From Gautieria morchelliformis (Eukaryota; Basidiomycota; Agaricomycetes; Gomphales; Gomphaceae), in NCBI GenBank assembly GCA_015179125.1, contig WHVA01000431.1, positions 33,908-97,907 on the forward strand: a stretch of 64,000 nucleotides of DNA. The letters run 5' to 3'. Below the pieces are notes generated by a model that saw only the letters and a program-made list of their open reading frames with translations, did not search any database and was not told where the DNA came from. Shown in pieces: positions 34,456-46,119 of the stretch (its first letter is position 1; every line of letters begins with the position of its first letter). A program made the position numbers and the translations under genes.

Positions 34456-36785
34456 ATGGGCCATGATCTCCTAGGAATTTTCTTGGAGTATCCGGCACTC
34501 ACACAGCTCCCGTTCGACACTCTCGTGACATTCATCGATCTCATACGCCACCTTAAGGAACGAATACTCTGGAGCCAGCACTCTGAGCTCACACATCCAC
34601 CTGATACCCTCCCCGGCAGCATCCATTGTTTCATACGAGATTCTCTTGATCTCTCCGACGATAACACCAAGATTTTGTGGGAGGTTTTCAAGGGGATCGG
34701 ATGGATTGAACAGGCTGACAATCGCCTATGGTTGAGGATGAGGCAAGCGGCACTGCTTCCGCTATTCTTGAGATACGGTCCAACTTAGGGTGTCGGTGAG
34801 TTTCTCAACATTTCCCTGTACTAAATAATCATTGAAGCTTTCGGCTCACAGCATTTTATGAATTCTACCCTCCTCATCGGACCTGCATTAATACGGCCTG
34901 CACTAGCCGAACAAGGGCCAGTGTAGACACGAAGCTCCAAGAACTTCGTGAGCCAATCAAGTTTGCAGCTACAGTCCTCACTAAAGACTATGGAGCGCTG
35001 CCGGGCTATAACTCCTCCCTTCTCTGCAGAAGTGAGTGATGCTTTTATAGGAAAGAACTCCAGTCTCATGCTACCTGAATAGATTGTCAGACACGCTATT
35101 ATTATAATTATCGAGTTGGCACGTCTGTTCGAACGTACTACCCAGGGGTACCTGATTACATACAGGCCTCGCAACGTTTCTTTATCGAGACGAACCTCTG
35201 TGAAATATTTGCAACGATGATGAACTGCGCCTGGTATGTGAACTTTATTGCAAGTTTAACACTAGTGCTCAATGTGCATGCAATTAGGACCTCTGCAACC
35301 AATTGTGCTCGCATATACAATTTATCTTTTGCGCCTGAATATATCAAAACACTGCTTCCTCCTGACTGGCGCCCAAAGCTCTATCTATACCATGACGACA
35401 TATGGGACTCATTCTTCATCCACGGCCTTCTTATAGATCACACAGCCAATTCTACCATACTTCAAGTTGAAAATCAAGCAAAGACACAAGCAGACAGGTT
35501 ACGCCCGGCTTTAGAAGCGCGAACACTTCGTATGATGGGAACCGGGCAGGCAGAATGGAATCATGCGTGTGAAGTATGCACACACGTGTCTCAGGATGAC
35601 AATGGGGAGATGCGTATGTCATCCACTATTGTATGTCTTTTCTGCCAAATCAACATCGATGTATAGGTAAAGTTCGTTCCGTGGTTACGGACGGCGTTAC
35701 CCTCGGACACCCATGCTGTGCTGGCGCACTCAACTGCAAGAACCCTCTTCCGAACAACCAGGCAATATATTGTGATTATCACAACCATAAGAGGTATGAA
35801 TGTGCAGTTGTCTCGTGCAAAGAACAAGTCGAGCCTGGCTACAAAACGTGCGACCACGTCGATCATCGTGCATGTGAGGAGTACTATTCCAAGGCGGGTA
35901 AGGGGATGTTTCAACTGAAGGCAAGGCTGGAATGCCATAAGCTCAGTCAGACCAGCTCCGCCATGCCTAACGAAACTACAGAGCATTCTGGCACAGACCA
36001 TAACACAATCTGATCAGAAGACAGTGTCGAGGAGACATTTTTACAGAATGAAGGAGATGGTCTACATGATGAAGAGATTGAGATCATCGTGGAGAACAGT
36101 CAAAGGATCTTACAGCCTGCCGATATGCCCGCCGAGGTGGATGACTGCCCAAGTAAACCAGATACAGGTAACCAAAAAATTCGAGCACGTTTTGGACGCA
36201 AACGCACACATAACGAAGAGTTGTGTGTTGCATCTTGTGGTGTAATACTCGGGCGTGCAACATTTTATGGGTCAGAAGGTCCCAACGGTGTTCGAGTGAG
36301 TTATTTATATAATTTGTAATGTCTGTACACTGTTTGATATACTTGTAGGAGTTCTGGCGGGGACTCTTCCCCACGAAAGCCTCACTCCCCGAGGTCCTTT
36401 GGATGGACACAAACTGCATCATTTCAGCGATGCTCGCGGCTGAGGGAGACACTTACTTTGACAGATGTGCTTTGCCCGTAGACGTTTTCCACTATGACTG
36501 CAAACATAGTAAGAAACATATATGGTGCAAAGAAAACTGCAACCCTCTCATATGGCCCGAACTGACAACACCCGAAGGACGTTGGCAGTTTAACTCGTCT
36601 GTTGCAGAACAGACGAACGCATGGTTTGGAGGTTATCAGGCCATGGTTCGAGAGATGAGGGTAGACCGGTATAATTTTTTCTGGATGAGATGATTCGGCG
36701 ACGCAATAAGTTGATGGTGGCTGAGCTGCGACGAAAGCATCGAGTCCCATACAATGTTCCCCAGGACGTTCTTCTTAAAGGGTAG
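34456..36785 (+). pseudogene. KDZ-type transposase with CxC5 and CxC6 cysteine clusters
   Basis: Spliced gene with an N-terminal helical part from MGHDLLGIFLEYPAL (34456). A first cysteine cluster follows (YPPHRTCINTACTSR at ~34865, later YYPGVPDYIQ, and ATNCARIYNL at ~35310). The second cluster is GVTLGHPCCAGALNCKNPL with CDYHNHKRYECAVVSC (~35690-35830). The transposase C-terminal part has FYGSEGPNGVR, YFDRCALPVDVFHYDCKH, FNSSVAEQTNAWFGGYQA and RYNFF. GT-AG introns near 35030-35091, 35235-35289, 35616-35667 and at 36296-36348 fit the frame. These clusters and this core are those of agaricomycete Kyakuja-Dileera-Zisupton elements. Lesions: TAG at 34786, TGA at 36011, and a T-run one base short at 36675-36680 that shifts the last ~35 codons. 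Terminal repeats were not found. Confidence 0.8.
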
Positions 36786-37207
36786 ATTCTTTTCGTGTTA
36801 TTTCCCCAATATACCATTAATTGCCCACACTATCATCTGCTAATGCATTGTGCAAAAATTGATAAGACTTGGCTATTCTATTCAGTAGCCAGATTACATT
36901 GTTTGGTCTGTATGAGGACTACAATCGTGCAAGGTATCGAAAAATTTGGTTGGTACATATGGAAGCAACCGAGAGCATACTGAGCAATGACAGCAAGAAG
37001 TATTACAGCAAGTGATGATGATGTTAGACTGGGATAGCAATGGTGAGAAACAACGAGGGTACGTTATTTCAGTGACGTGACGGTAGCAAAGCAATGAGCA
37101 AGAAACAACACATGCGAGTGAATGAGGCTACAAGAGACAACAACAAAAACATCTATGATAGAAATGAAATAGCATAAGTGATAACAGAAAGGAAGAGAGA
37201 CGTAACT
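36786..37207. other. No gene recognised
   Basis: AT-rich 3' flank of the KDZ gene and 3' flank of the minus-strand RTC4-like gene. Nothing supported. Confidence 0.4.
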
Positions 37208-39503
37208 TTAATCATTGTCGTTGATAACGTAGATGATGCCGCTGCCCATACGTTCCATTGTATAGTCAGCTACCACAGGGACCTCCTCTTCCTCTTCTTT
37301 CACAGTGACCAGGGACTTCTTCTTTTCGCCAGACATCACGCCCTTGCCTTTGTCAAGTTTTCTCTCGGCATCGCGTTGCTGATCGACCATGTTTGCGTAT
37401 TCCACATCAACATCCTCTCTGGCTGTACCCGTATGTAATGGGAAGCGTGAGCCACCCCACTTTGAGCTCAATACGACCGTTTCCATCGCCACAATTCGTG
37501 TGCACCCTTCACGAGCAGCAATAAGCCACCATGTAGCCTCAGGAACAAGCACAAAACGAAGAAATGTGTCGTGTGCAAGCAGCTTGATTGTGTCAGGGAG
37601 GGGAATCTCGGCCGGGAATATTTCTTGTAAACACTGTAGTATTACTGCAAACCCTTTCTCACCAAAACTAGAACAAAATTGTTAGCTTTTTTGGCAGTTT
37701 AAGGAAAGAAATACCCAGGCGTACTATCCTGCACTTCTAAGCCACCCTCGCCGTTTGTGCGCATAAACCGAGATCGGCGGATTGCTTGTAAATTCTCCTG
37801 CTTCGCCAAGGCTGATGAGCTCCGTGACATTGAGGAACTGTTCATTAGCCGGTGCATGCGCGATGACAATTTCCAAGTGAGCCTTCGCCTTGAATACTTC
37901 AGCCCTAATCCAGTCCATATTCAGTGTCGTTGGCCAGTTCAAGCACTCGCCACGCTGGGTGTCTCCATCCGACTCCATTTCATGTAGAGCGCAAATCAAC
38001 TCAGTGTGTTCTTTAAAGCGATCGTTGCCAGGGGCAAAACCATGCTCATACCAAGCGTAAATGTCAAGCAGGCGCTGAAGTCGAAAGGAAACCGGGTCTG
38101 GTAGTTCATGGTGACATATTGGACAAAAACCTGCAAAGAATACGTTAGCTCAGATGAGGGTTGACCAGTAGAGGAAGTACCTTCGGTATTTGCATTGATC
38201 TTTGACGTAACATGATCAAGCTCGTCGTCTGACTCTACATCTTGAGTGGTGTCCAAGATCCTTGACAATAACACATAATAAGTAAGGGAATAATACAGAC
38301 AAAAGTAATATACCTTCTGTTCTGAGTCACACTTCTGAGTAAGTCCAATCGCTTCTTGCCTCTGAGGGGCTTCCCCTCTGCTACACTCTCGAAATGAGCC
38401 CATCGTGCCTCATCCACCTGTCCTTTCATAAGGTACATGTCATACAGTTCTTCATTATTTTGCTTAATTTTTTCGAGAAGCTGGCGTTTGTTTAATAGAG
38501 TTTGGCGTACACATGGAACACCAAAGATTTCGATGAAGGCCATTTGCTGATGCTTGCCTTGTTTGACCTTGATATCATACAGGACTAATCCGTCTATAAC
38601 GTCGATGAAAAAGAACTCGTGCGGCCATCGCAATGGTCCAAGTTCCATTGCAGGGTCAGTTGATGAAGCACGAGTAGAAATGGGTGTCGGTTTGGATGTG
38701 GAAGTGTTAGGCTTGATGAGCTTGAATGCTGTGTTCACATTCAAGGTAGCAGGAGGTGGTGAGACACTGTTGGAACGAGAGGATACAGAAATTATACTCG
38801 TGCTCCAAGGACTCGGTGTCATTTCGAGCGCGTTCAATTGAGTTGGCATAGATGTTGATGCAGGCTGGCACATGGCCGAGGACTTAGAAGGTGGTTGATG
38901 TGCTGAAGAGAAAGCGGCCCCGTGAATGGTGGCTTGGAAGGATTTTCTGGCAGCCTTCGAGGGAGGTGATATGGCCTGTTCACCTTGATGTTTGAGGCTC
39001 TTCTCCTGGGACATTTGGTAGCGCGGCTGTCGTTTAAGTTCCTGATCCAAATCGAGACAAGCCTCCAGGGGAAGCTCATAAAGTCGGTACAGCAAGCGCT
39101 GACCTGGCTGCACCTTCCATCGAGTCCCCATCTGGTGCGCTCGCCACTCGCCTTGGACATAAGCATAACATAAAGAATTGGGATGAAGCCCGAGAATTTC
39201 CATAAGATCAAAATGAGTTGATTTTACCAATTTCAGTGACATATACAGCGAGTTAAGCTGTATTGTCAATACCAAAGGAGCGATGTGCGGCTATGAGACT
39301 GTATCAACAAGCGCATCACTGGGAATCAAATTGTGACACACCTGGGCATACCAAACAAGGTTGTAGGACTGTTGGAGCATTATATGGCTGTCCTGTAACT
39401 GTTGTGCATGATTCAAAGTGTTTTGCTCAATCTGAAGTGAGCGCATGCGTGCGTCGGCCCAACCAGAAGGCAGCGGGTTTGACAAGTTTCGAGTAGGCGG
39501 CAT
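37208..39503 (-). CDS. RTC4-like domain protein, one frameshift
   Basis: Exons 39503-39342, 39290-38314, 38260-38181, 38130-37715 and 37667-37208; introns of 51, 53, 50 and 47 bp, all GT-AG and frame-keeping. The N-terminal half is serine/proline-rich. It is followed by WPHEFFFIDVIDG and RWAHFESVAEGKP, which I know from agaricomycete proteins of unknown role. The second half matches the RTC4-like domain: FCPICHHELPDPVSFRL, LNWPTTLNMDWIRAEV, DSTPG-FGEKGFAVILQC and FLRFVLVPEATWWLIA. The tail is acidic. In budding yeast RTC4 (restriction of telomere capping 4) was found by a telomere-capping phenotype; the fungal domain's activity is unknown. One base appears missing near 37791-37800. Before it the frame is right, and after it the natural frame (FMRTNGEGGLEVQ) resumes until the exon end. 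The gene may be a recent pseudogene, or the assembly may have an error. Confidence 0.72.
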
Positions 39504-39554
39504 GTCAGGAGCGGCGAGGATAGCAGAGCGATGGGAGGAGAAGAAACAATAGGC

Positions 39555-40620
39555 CGTTCGCTGCCCACGGCATCCACCGCCGCCCGATCTCCTCAAACAT
39601 CTCCTCAACCGCCAGGTGCAGTGCACGCTCCTCGATGTCAAGCTCTACATCCGCAGCCGTCAGCGCACTGCTCGACATTGTCGTTGTGAGCGTGGTCGCA
39701 CCCAAGCGTGCCGAGTTTGAGCTCGTGCCCACACCCACACCTGCCGCGCCACACCCACCCCGCTCTCCCCCACCGCTATAGCCCTCTGCGTGCACTCCTG
39801 CTCCTGCTCCTCGACGAGCTGCAGCACGAACTTCTTGACCTTCAGGCTCAGCGTGAGGCAGTAGTTCATGTTGCTTGCCTTCTTGAAGCGGCCTGCATGC
39901 ATGAAGCTGCAGTGGGTGGGTGGGGGTGGGGCGCCTGCCTTGGCCTTGGGTGGCTGGGTGGGGAATGGTGCTTGGGGCGCGCGACCCAGCTGATGCCATG
40001 TTGAGCATAGAAGGCTTGGCATGCAAGACACTTTGTGGGGGAAGAAGCTGGGATGATAGCCCAAGCTAGGGAGAGAATACAGAGGAGGTGTTCAGAGGCA
40101 CGTAGTTGAGAAAAAAACAAAACGAATAGCAACACACCTGCATCCCGTCATCATTAATAAAAATCGTCGATGTCCCACCCTGTCGCACATACGTCTGCAT
40201 CGCTTGCTTCAAAGACTCCACGGAGGGTGGGCTAATGTACCGCGCCATGTCAGCTCAGCTCAATCACGCTCGGTTATAACAACCGTCTCCAGAACATTCC
40301 CACTCACATAGTCTGCTCCAGACTCTCCTTGTACACTGGCATCTGGATTGTAATATGCAGGAGGCAGATGTCGACAGCATGGTTTGGTGCAGGCTTGTGT
40401 GTGGAGTAGTACTTAGAGTTTTCGTGGTATTGAGAGACGGGGCTGATGCTGGTGGGGATAGGTTAGAGGTGTGACGAGAAGGGGAACCGTACTCCACTCA
40501 CAAGAAGCGGTCTGCATTTGTCAGATGGACAGATACATTAATTACCTCGATATGGTGCATAGCGCATATATCCGTTTTCAGACGATGTTGCTATTGAATC
40601 ATTAGTACCTGGGCTCGAGA
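39555..40620 (-). pseudogene. Relic of a fungal family-2-like glycosyltransferase
   Basis: Minus-strand pieces in order: NGYMRYAPYRG (~40570), ENSKYYSTHKPAPNHAVD then HITIQMPVYKESLEQTM ending at an intron donor (40317), RYISPPSVESLKQAM and TIFINDDGMQ (~40240-40140), RQAFYAQHGISWVARPKH-like text (~40030), GRFKKASNMNYCLTLSLKV (~39890), and DIEERALHLAVEEMFEEIG..WMPWAANG (~39640-39560). This matches membrane-bound fungal glycosyltransferases of the GT2-like type, just before their metal-binding DxD region, which is absent. Frames change at least three times and a purine-rich intron-like stretch (39900-40000) intervenes. It is a fragment only. Confidence 0.6.
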
Positions 40621-41337
40621 AATCGGACTGTACGAATGCTCCTACCATGAGCAGATTGGGCAATACATCCTCAACGGAAACCAGTTCGAGGCTCTCGAGA
40701 GTAGGGAGCCTGTGCAGAAGTGAGTAATAAAATCACAAGAAGTAAATCACGCATAAGATGGGTAATGTAGTGACACGCTGAGCGCATCATCTTCGACGCA
40801 TTCTCTAGAAGAGAATTAATTTGTCGGCGCAAGCTGTATGGGTGATGGTGGGAGTGAAGCCAATTTGCGCGACGTGTCGGAGTCACACATACACAAGGAC
40901 CTACTTACATCGATCATATGATAATAAAACGTGACAACGATGGATTGCAATGCGACGATAACATGGGTGATACAGGAGGAACTATCTGAACAGTCCCCCA
41001 GCAAAACATAGCTAATTCCTCCCATTAATTAGTGTCCTAGAGTAGCAAAAAGCAGAGCAATTGCAAGCGGTGAGACGAGCGAATGGTGCAAGAAGGCGAG
41101 AGACAGAGAACTCTGGACAATACAGGGAGATGTGAAGTTGAAGTGAATAAATCATTGAGTTCTATGATTGCAGTTTAGAGCTGAGGGGAGAGGTTCTGTG
41201 GATGTAGGATTGGTTAAAAGCTCTCATTGACTCCCTGGCATATATATGCACCTAAGCATCGCACGGCTGCATCAATTTCTTCTGCTTGGACAGCTTGTGC
41301 TTGGCATTAGACTGAGCAGCCAATTTGGTGGCCTAGG
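40621..41337. other. Unassigned, possible 5' part of the glycosyltransferase relic
   Basis: Minus-strand frame with hydrophobic stretches (SYVLLGDCSDSSSCITHV..VALQSIVVTFYYH, 41025-40900) that could be a membrane segment of the glycosyltransferase. The rest shows nothing I can support. Confidence 0.3.
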
Positions 41338-42905
41338 AGGCAAATTTGAGGGACTTTCCAGCGTTAGGTGCAGGCTTCACGACCTTGGCAAATGTGGGCT
41401 TCATGACCTGGCTCGACGCCAGCACCTGGGCAAAGTCAAGAACAAAGGGTCAAGATGGGAGTATAGCTTACCTGTTGGGACACTTTGTGACGAGTGCTGG
41501 ATTGAGAGGGAGGAGGCGTAGGTTGATGAGGAGTTATCACACTTGGTGCAGCAGCCGGCCCCTTCTGAAGTGGTTTTTCTTTAACGGGAGGAATGAAAAT
41601 ATGGTGGATCTTGCTGCCGCCTTGCGTTTGGGTCTCGAAACGCGGGTCCGCTTTCTTCGCTTTTTTCTTGACGAAACAGCCACTGAACTCACCATCGCTA
41701 GGAGCGGGATCCGTATACTCGATATCCTGAGATTTGTTGTTGGGACTGAAGGCACCTTGATCGTCATCTGTAGCTGGTTGATACGTGTCAGCATCCCCGT
41801 TAGTATATTCTTCTCTGGACTGTTGCTGCTCTCCATCTTGGTTATCGGCTGTGATCTCCTCGTGATTACTGTCATTGTCCTGATCTTCGCCCACTTCTTT
41901 GCTGTGATTGTCCTGATCTTCACTCACTTCTTTGCTGTGATTGTTGTGTTCTTCGCTCGCTTCTTTCTTGTTGCTTGCTTCCACCTGTTCCCTTCAGTTC
42001 TCTGATATATATGTCAGTACACTGAAGGGGGGGAAACAGACACATATACCCCTTCCTTCAAGGCCAGGTGTTGGGCCCTCGTTTGTTCCGCTTTCTTAGG
42101 ACATTGCACAGTTCTGTTTTTCTTGTAGTCCATCCTGTTGCACATGATCCCAGTAACCATATCTTGTATAGGCCATGAATTCTCGAAATCCTTGAGCTTG
42201 GGGTACTTTTTTTCAACCTGGTGCAAAATGTCAACAAACAGGCCATTTAAACGATGCCAAACTCATTAACGGCAATGTAAATGGCCGCCATGTCTTTAGG
42301 GTCTTGTTTACGTTTCTTCCCCTCGAGTCAATAGTGTGCAATCTGGCCGCGCACTGTAGCCTGCGTGCCATGTGGATTTTTAAGACATCGCAGACATTTC
42401 TGGATACAATCACTTACCCTGATGTCCAAATAGCGCTGATTATCATCCGCGAGACCCATGTGATCCTGGAGGTTGTATCCTTTGCTGCCGAATAACCCAT
42501 CGCCCTTTTTGCCAGCAGTTCCGAATGGTCTGGAGATCAGTGTACGCTTACGCTTGTGCTTGTGCTTGTGCTTGTGCTTGTGCTTGCGATGGCTGCAATG
42601 TTCTTCTTTGTTGGACTCTGAGCTAGTATAATCTGCAAAGAATAGGTAAGCATAGAAGGGAGAAAAAGCGGCACACATATAAAGAGTTACTTACCCTCAT
42701 TGTCATCATTGTTATCACTGGACCCATTTGCATCCTCATCGTCTGATTCCACATGAGCTGACTTCCTCTCCTTCTTATTTTGGGCGACGAGCATTTTGAT
42801 CAGTGAGTCTTGTTTGTCCAAACTCTCGAGTTCGGCGGTCGACATCCCCATTCCAGCCTGAGCCTGAGCCTTTTTCTTCTTGCTGCTTGAAGCGCTTGAC
42901 AGCAT
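41338..42905 (-). CDS. Basic/acidic nuclear-type protein of unknown function
   Basis: Exon 1 runs from ATG 42905 (MLSSASSSKKKKAQ) to 42695, exon 2 is 42632-42418, exon 3 starts at 42360, exon 4 is 42217-42050, a long acidic exon lies at about 41995-41446, and a last short exon (VLASSQVMKPTFAK) ends at about 41338. Introns are 36-62 bp. Exon 2 has an alternating His-Lys run (HKHKHKHKHKHK) encoded by a CTTGTG hexamer repeat, then GSKGYNLQDHMGLADDNQRY, a block I associate with agaricomycete hypothetical proteins. Exon 4 reads YPKLKDFENSWPIQDMV. TGA at 42328 lies in the reading of exon 3 and the junction at 41985-42050 does not keep frame cleanly, so the gene may be decayed or my splicing wrong. 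Confidence 0.5.
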
Positions 42906-43078
42906 CTCTGAGTGAGTATGAGAGACGGGGAAGAAGGTGCGAGAAAGGATGAGATAAGAAAACATGAGGTCATGTACGTGCCTAGGTGCCTATATGCGAT
43001 TTTCAAGGTCACGTGACGACTTGCATTCTGGCTGTGTCATGCGTGTTGTTGCGGTCGCTCTGCCTGTGTATCCCCAAC

Positions 43079-43213
43079 ATGCCTCAGGTTCTATGCCCTT
43101 GCTGCAAGAAGATGATATCAGAGATTCAAGCTCGCAGGCACAGACGGAAGAAGCCATCGATGGCTTGCAAGATCGCTACGGCATATAATGTGATCGCCCA
43201 AGGTTCGTACTAA
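43079..43213 (+). CDS. Short first exon with CPCC..RRH motif
   Basis: 44 codons starting MPQVLCPCCKKMISEIQ and continuing ARRHRRKKP. A Cys-x2-Cys followed by RRH is typical of the N-terminus of transposon-linked agaricomycete proteins. A GT follows at about 43203. No downstream exon on the plus strand is convincing. Confidence 0.35.
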   Translation: MPQVLCPCCKKMISEIQARRHRRKKPSMACKIATAYNVIAQGSY

Positions 43214-43507
43214 TTTATTGTAAGTACGGTTGTAAATTTCTTCGTTGATGCCGTGAGAGTTGTCACCATTGCTGCTGGGGTCTGAGGAACTGTTGTCAAA
43301 GTCACTCGGATACTGAATCAAGTCGTCCTGATGGGACTCGAGTTCATCATGGGGTTGACCTATAGGTTCTGAAGGAAACTGGAAGGGATCTGATGGTGTA
43401 TCAACAGTATCGTGGGTGGACTTAGATGGGCCTTCTGCAGATGGTCCAGTGGTCACAGGATTAGCCCCAGCTTGCCAACCATCGACTCCTTCAATAAACA
43501 AAGGTTT
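43118..43507 (-). other. Acidic low-complexity frame abutting Gypsy-1 copy T
   Basis: Open minus-strand frame (GVDGWQAGANP..DPFQFPSEPIG..YPSDFDNSSSDPSSNGDN), acidic and serine-rich like the linker of a transposase gene. It overlaps the plus-strand Cys exon antiparallel. Its upstream end is the breakpoint of copy T. Confidence 0.3.
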
Positions 43508-45002
43508 CCACCGTGCGATCTCGGTGAGCGGGACCAGCTCAGCCTCTCACGGGATATGGGCCTGTGATGGACAACCGCAGGCTGGTGCTCTGCGGTGTCA
43601 GGCACTCCCTGGCATCGACGAAGCTTGACCATTGATTGGTCAGCCTGAACAAGTCGAGGAGTCTCAACTTGAGAGGTGATGTGACCCCTTTAACTCGGGG
43701 CGCGAGGGCCTTCAACCACATCCAGGCATCCATGTCGTCTAGGTTGAGGGTTCCATCCACGTTGTCGCGGATGGCAGAAGGGATTCCTTTGGGGCTGTGT
43801 ATCCAACCCTTTAGTATGGCGGCGATGTCGTGTGGGGTGCCGCTCGCTATCACGAGACAATCCCGTTTGGGATTGCGAGCACATTGCTTGCGCTCGATGC
43901 GCTTGAACACGCCAATCATCTCGTGTGTGCACAGGAACTGCGGCATGTCCTTTGCGCGCGCTAGGAGCTCAAAGAAGCATGCGTTGTTGAGAGGGCAGAC
44001 GTTGTACCATTGAGTATGCCATTGCTGTGCCTTTCCTACTGGTCGTGGTAGGAAGCCTGTCTCGGAGATTGGCAGGTCTCCGAGTTGTATGATCACTCCC
44101 TCCCCCGGGTAGGGAGGGTGAACTGTCCCCACCGGCAGCAGCAGGTCCACGTGAGGCCTGATGTAATGGGCCTCGACCAACACTACCTGCTGTTGTAGGG
44201 CAGGGTCATTGATTGTGTGTGATGGTGACGCCGCCAGGTATGCGCTGATCATGCTTTCCTTCACAATGGCTAGACCATTGATGGTGTTAGGGGTACCGTG
44301 CAATTTCTTGCGCTTCTTTTTTGGCTGCTCAGCCATTCGCTGAGCTCTGTCCGGCTTGTACGTCTTCCAGACAGAGGAGTTGGACTCCCATCCTTCCGGG
44401 ACGCTGTATGCAGCGTTGGACAGTGCGCTCCGCCCCTCTGTTGATGTCGGGGTGGGAGCCAATAATCAGGAAGCCAGTCCCGAGGCTGTGCGCGGGGGCA
44501 GGGGTGCCGTCGCACGAGGTGATGAGGGGTTGGCCACTGGGTCTGTGGCTGGGTCATGGCACGGCCTTTTTGAGGCTGCGTGGGTGAGCTGGAGTGCCTT
44601 CAGCTGCTCCTCGATCTCTTTTACTCTAGCACGCTCGACTTTGAGTGCGTCGTCGCGGTCTTTGACTGCGTGTTCAACCTCTTTTTTGGGGTCATGGACG
44701 TCCTGCAGGGGCTCCACTCGCACGTCACGCGCGATGCCCCTTGGGATCCATCCCCAGGCCGCGTCGACGGCGTCGCCGATGTCTTCATCCTTCAGCTTCA
44801 CCTTGCAGGTGCCTGTTGCGGCCCGTAAGTGAGCGGCGTAAGCCGCACAGGTATCGCAGTCGTCTGGGTGGACGATTGCCAGAGCGTCTTCCCATCCTAC
44901 GATCATCCAGTGCTCTTGATCCACTGGGGCTCATAGGATGTTGGCGGCCCCTTGTCTCGGGGCCATTGAGTGTGTTGTGGACATTGACGGCTCAACGTCC
45001 AT
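43508..45002 (-). pseudogene. ORF3 of Gypsy-1 copy T, 3' truncated
   Basis: ATG at 45002 (MDVEPSMSTT), 141 bp after the pol stop. The frame is open to 43539 except for TGA at about 44931 and TGA at 44463; copy X has an Arg-type codon and no stop at these places, so both look like point decay. Parts are VGWEDALAIVHPDDCDTC, a coiled coil (DDALKVERARVKEIEEQLKAL), a nuclear-localisation-like PKKKRKK, then the conserved core: VHPPYPGEGVII, GFLPRPVGKAQQWHTQWYNV, CARNPKRDCLVIASGTPHDI, GWIHSPKGIPSAIRDN and DMDAWMWLKALAPR. It breaks off at EIARW (about 43508), where copy X continues. Unknown function; no signal peptide or membrane helix. Confidence 0.75.
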
Positions 45003-45143
45003 CCCATCTTTGGGTGGCATCATCTTTCTGGGGAGATGATGGTGGTTTGCTTCCAAGAAGTGATGCGCCTCAGAAAGATCCGAGGGGAAAATTTAACCGT
45101 GCCGAGGCCAGTGCATCATGTGGTGTTCAGGTGACAGACACAT

Positions 45144-45763
45144 CTAGCGGTGCTTAGGGAGGTCACGTGGCTTTCCCACCCCCCGGAGCTCTAGATAGCT
45201 ATCTAGAGCTTCAAGATCCTTGCATGACGACATGGGCTCCCATGTCATGTCGCCTAGGGTCCAGCGGACCTGGAACTCCAGGTCCGTCGAGTTTATCCAT
45301 CGATGCGTGATAATCTCGTCAACGAGCCACTCCTCATCATCATTTGCTCCAAAGTCATAAAATGACTTGGCCTCACGACGAGGGAACAATTCGTCGTTGT
45401 TAGCCTCGTATCGTTGTACAAGGCTTGAATGGAAGACCAGTGATATGTGACGACTTTTCAGCTCGTCGGGGAGCTCAAGGGTCACCGTCGAGGCTTCGTT
45501 ATGCGCCTCGATGACGCGGTATGGTCTGATGTACCACGGGACGAGTTTTCTGGCTCTTCCTTTCGGCAGAGTCAGGTTTTGGGTCGAGAGGTAGATGCAA
45601 TCATTGGCGGCGTACCTGTCGCTCGCCATACATTTCTTGTTCACATGAAACGTTTGCGTCACTCGATGCTCGATGATTGCATCGTGTGCCGCCATCAGGT
45701 TCCATCTGGCCTGATGTGCGAATCAGGCACCCCTTTAAATGGGGAGATCTATCCGCGGCATAT
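45144..45763 (-). pseudogene. Gypsy-1 copy T: end of integrase and chromodomain
   Basis: Starts at the insertion point of X (45763), continuing the integrase C-terminal part (AAHDAIIEHRVTQTF, RYAANDCIYLSTQNL, LPKGRARKLVPWYI). It ends with a chromodomain-like segment EEWLVDEIITHRWINST..FQVRWTLGDMTWEPMSS and a stop at 45144. One frame change lies near 45700. The upstream half of the same gene is at 57772-60502 on the other strand. Confidence 0.8.
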
Positions 45764-45976
45764 TGTAAATAACCTGTGTATCTACATGTACAATAGTTAT
45801 TACATAATCCCAGTGGGCCCCTTAGGGACCCACTGTATAGTTTATGCGTGGGAACCGGCCAGCGGTTCCCATCGCATCTTACCCTTACACTGTCACTACG
45901 TAGCATCAGAATACCACACCTTGGTCAAGTTCTGTCGTGCTCTTGTGACCTGAGGCCTAAGATAGATATCTTTACA
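45764..45976 (+). mobile_element. 5' LTR of Gypsy-1 copy X
   Basis: 213 bp, TGTAAATAACC to ATCTTTACA. About 95 percent identical to the LTR at 60503-60719 (inverted). Left flank CATAT is the complement of ATATG found beside the other LTR. Confidence 0.88.
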
Positions 45977-46119
45977 CCTTTTTGAACTATCCTGCGGTTG
46001 ATAGCCATGCGACCAACCGATAGTGGATTCGAAGCAATCTTGAAAAAGATCGCTGCGTCGACGACTAAACATCATTGAGACCCTCCAGTAGACCTTCTAC
46101 TGTCGGCTGCGAGCATGAT

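Noticed and set aside
39708..40004. Plus-strand frame of 98 codons
   Set aside because: Antisense to the glycosyltransferase relic.
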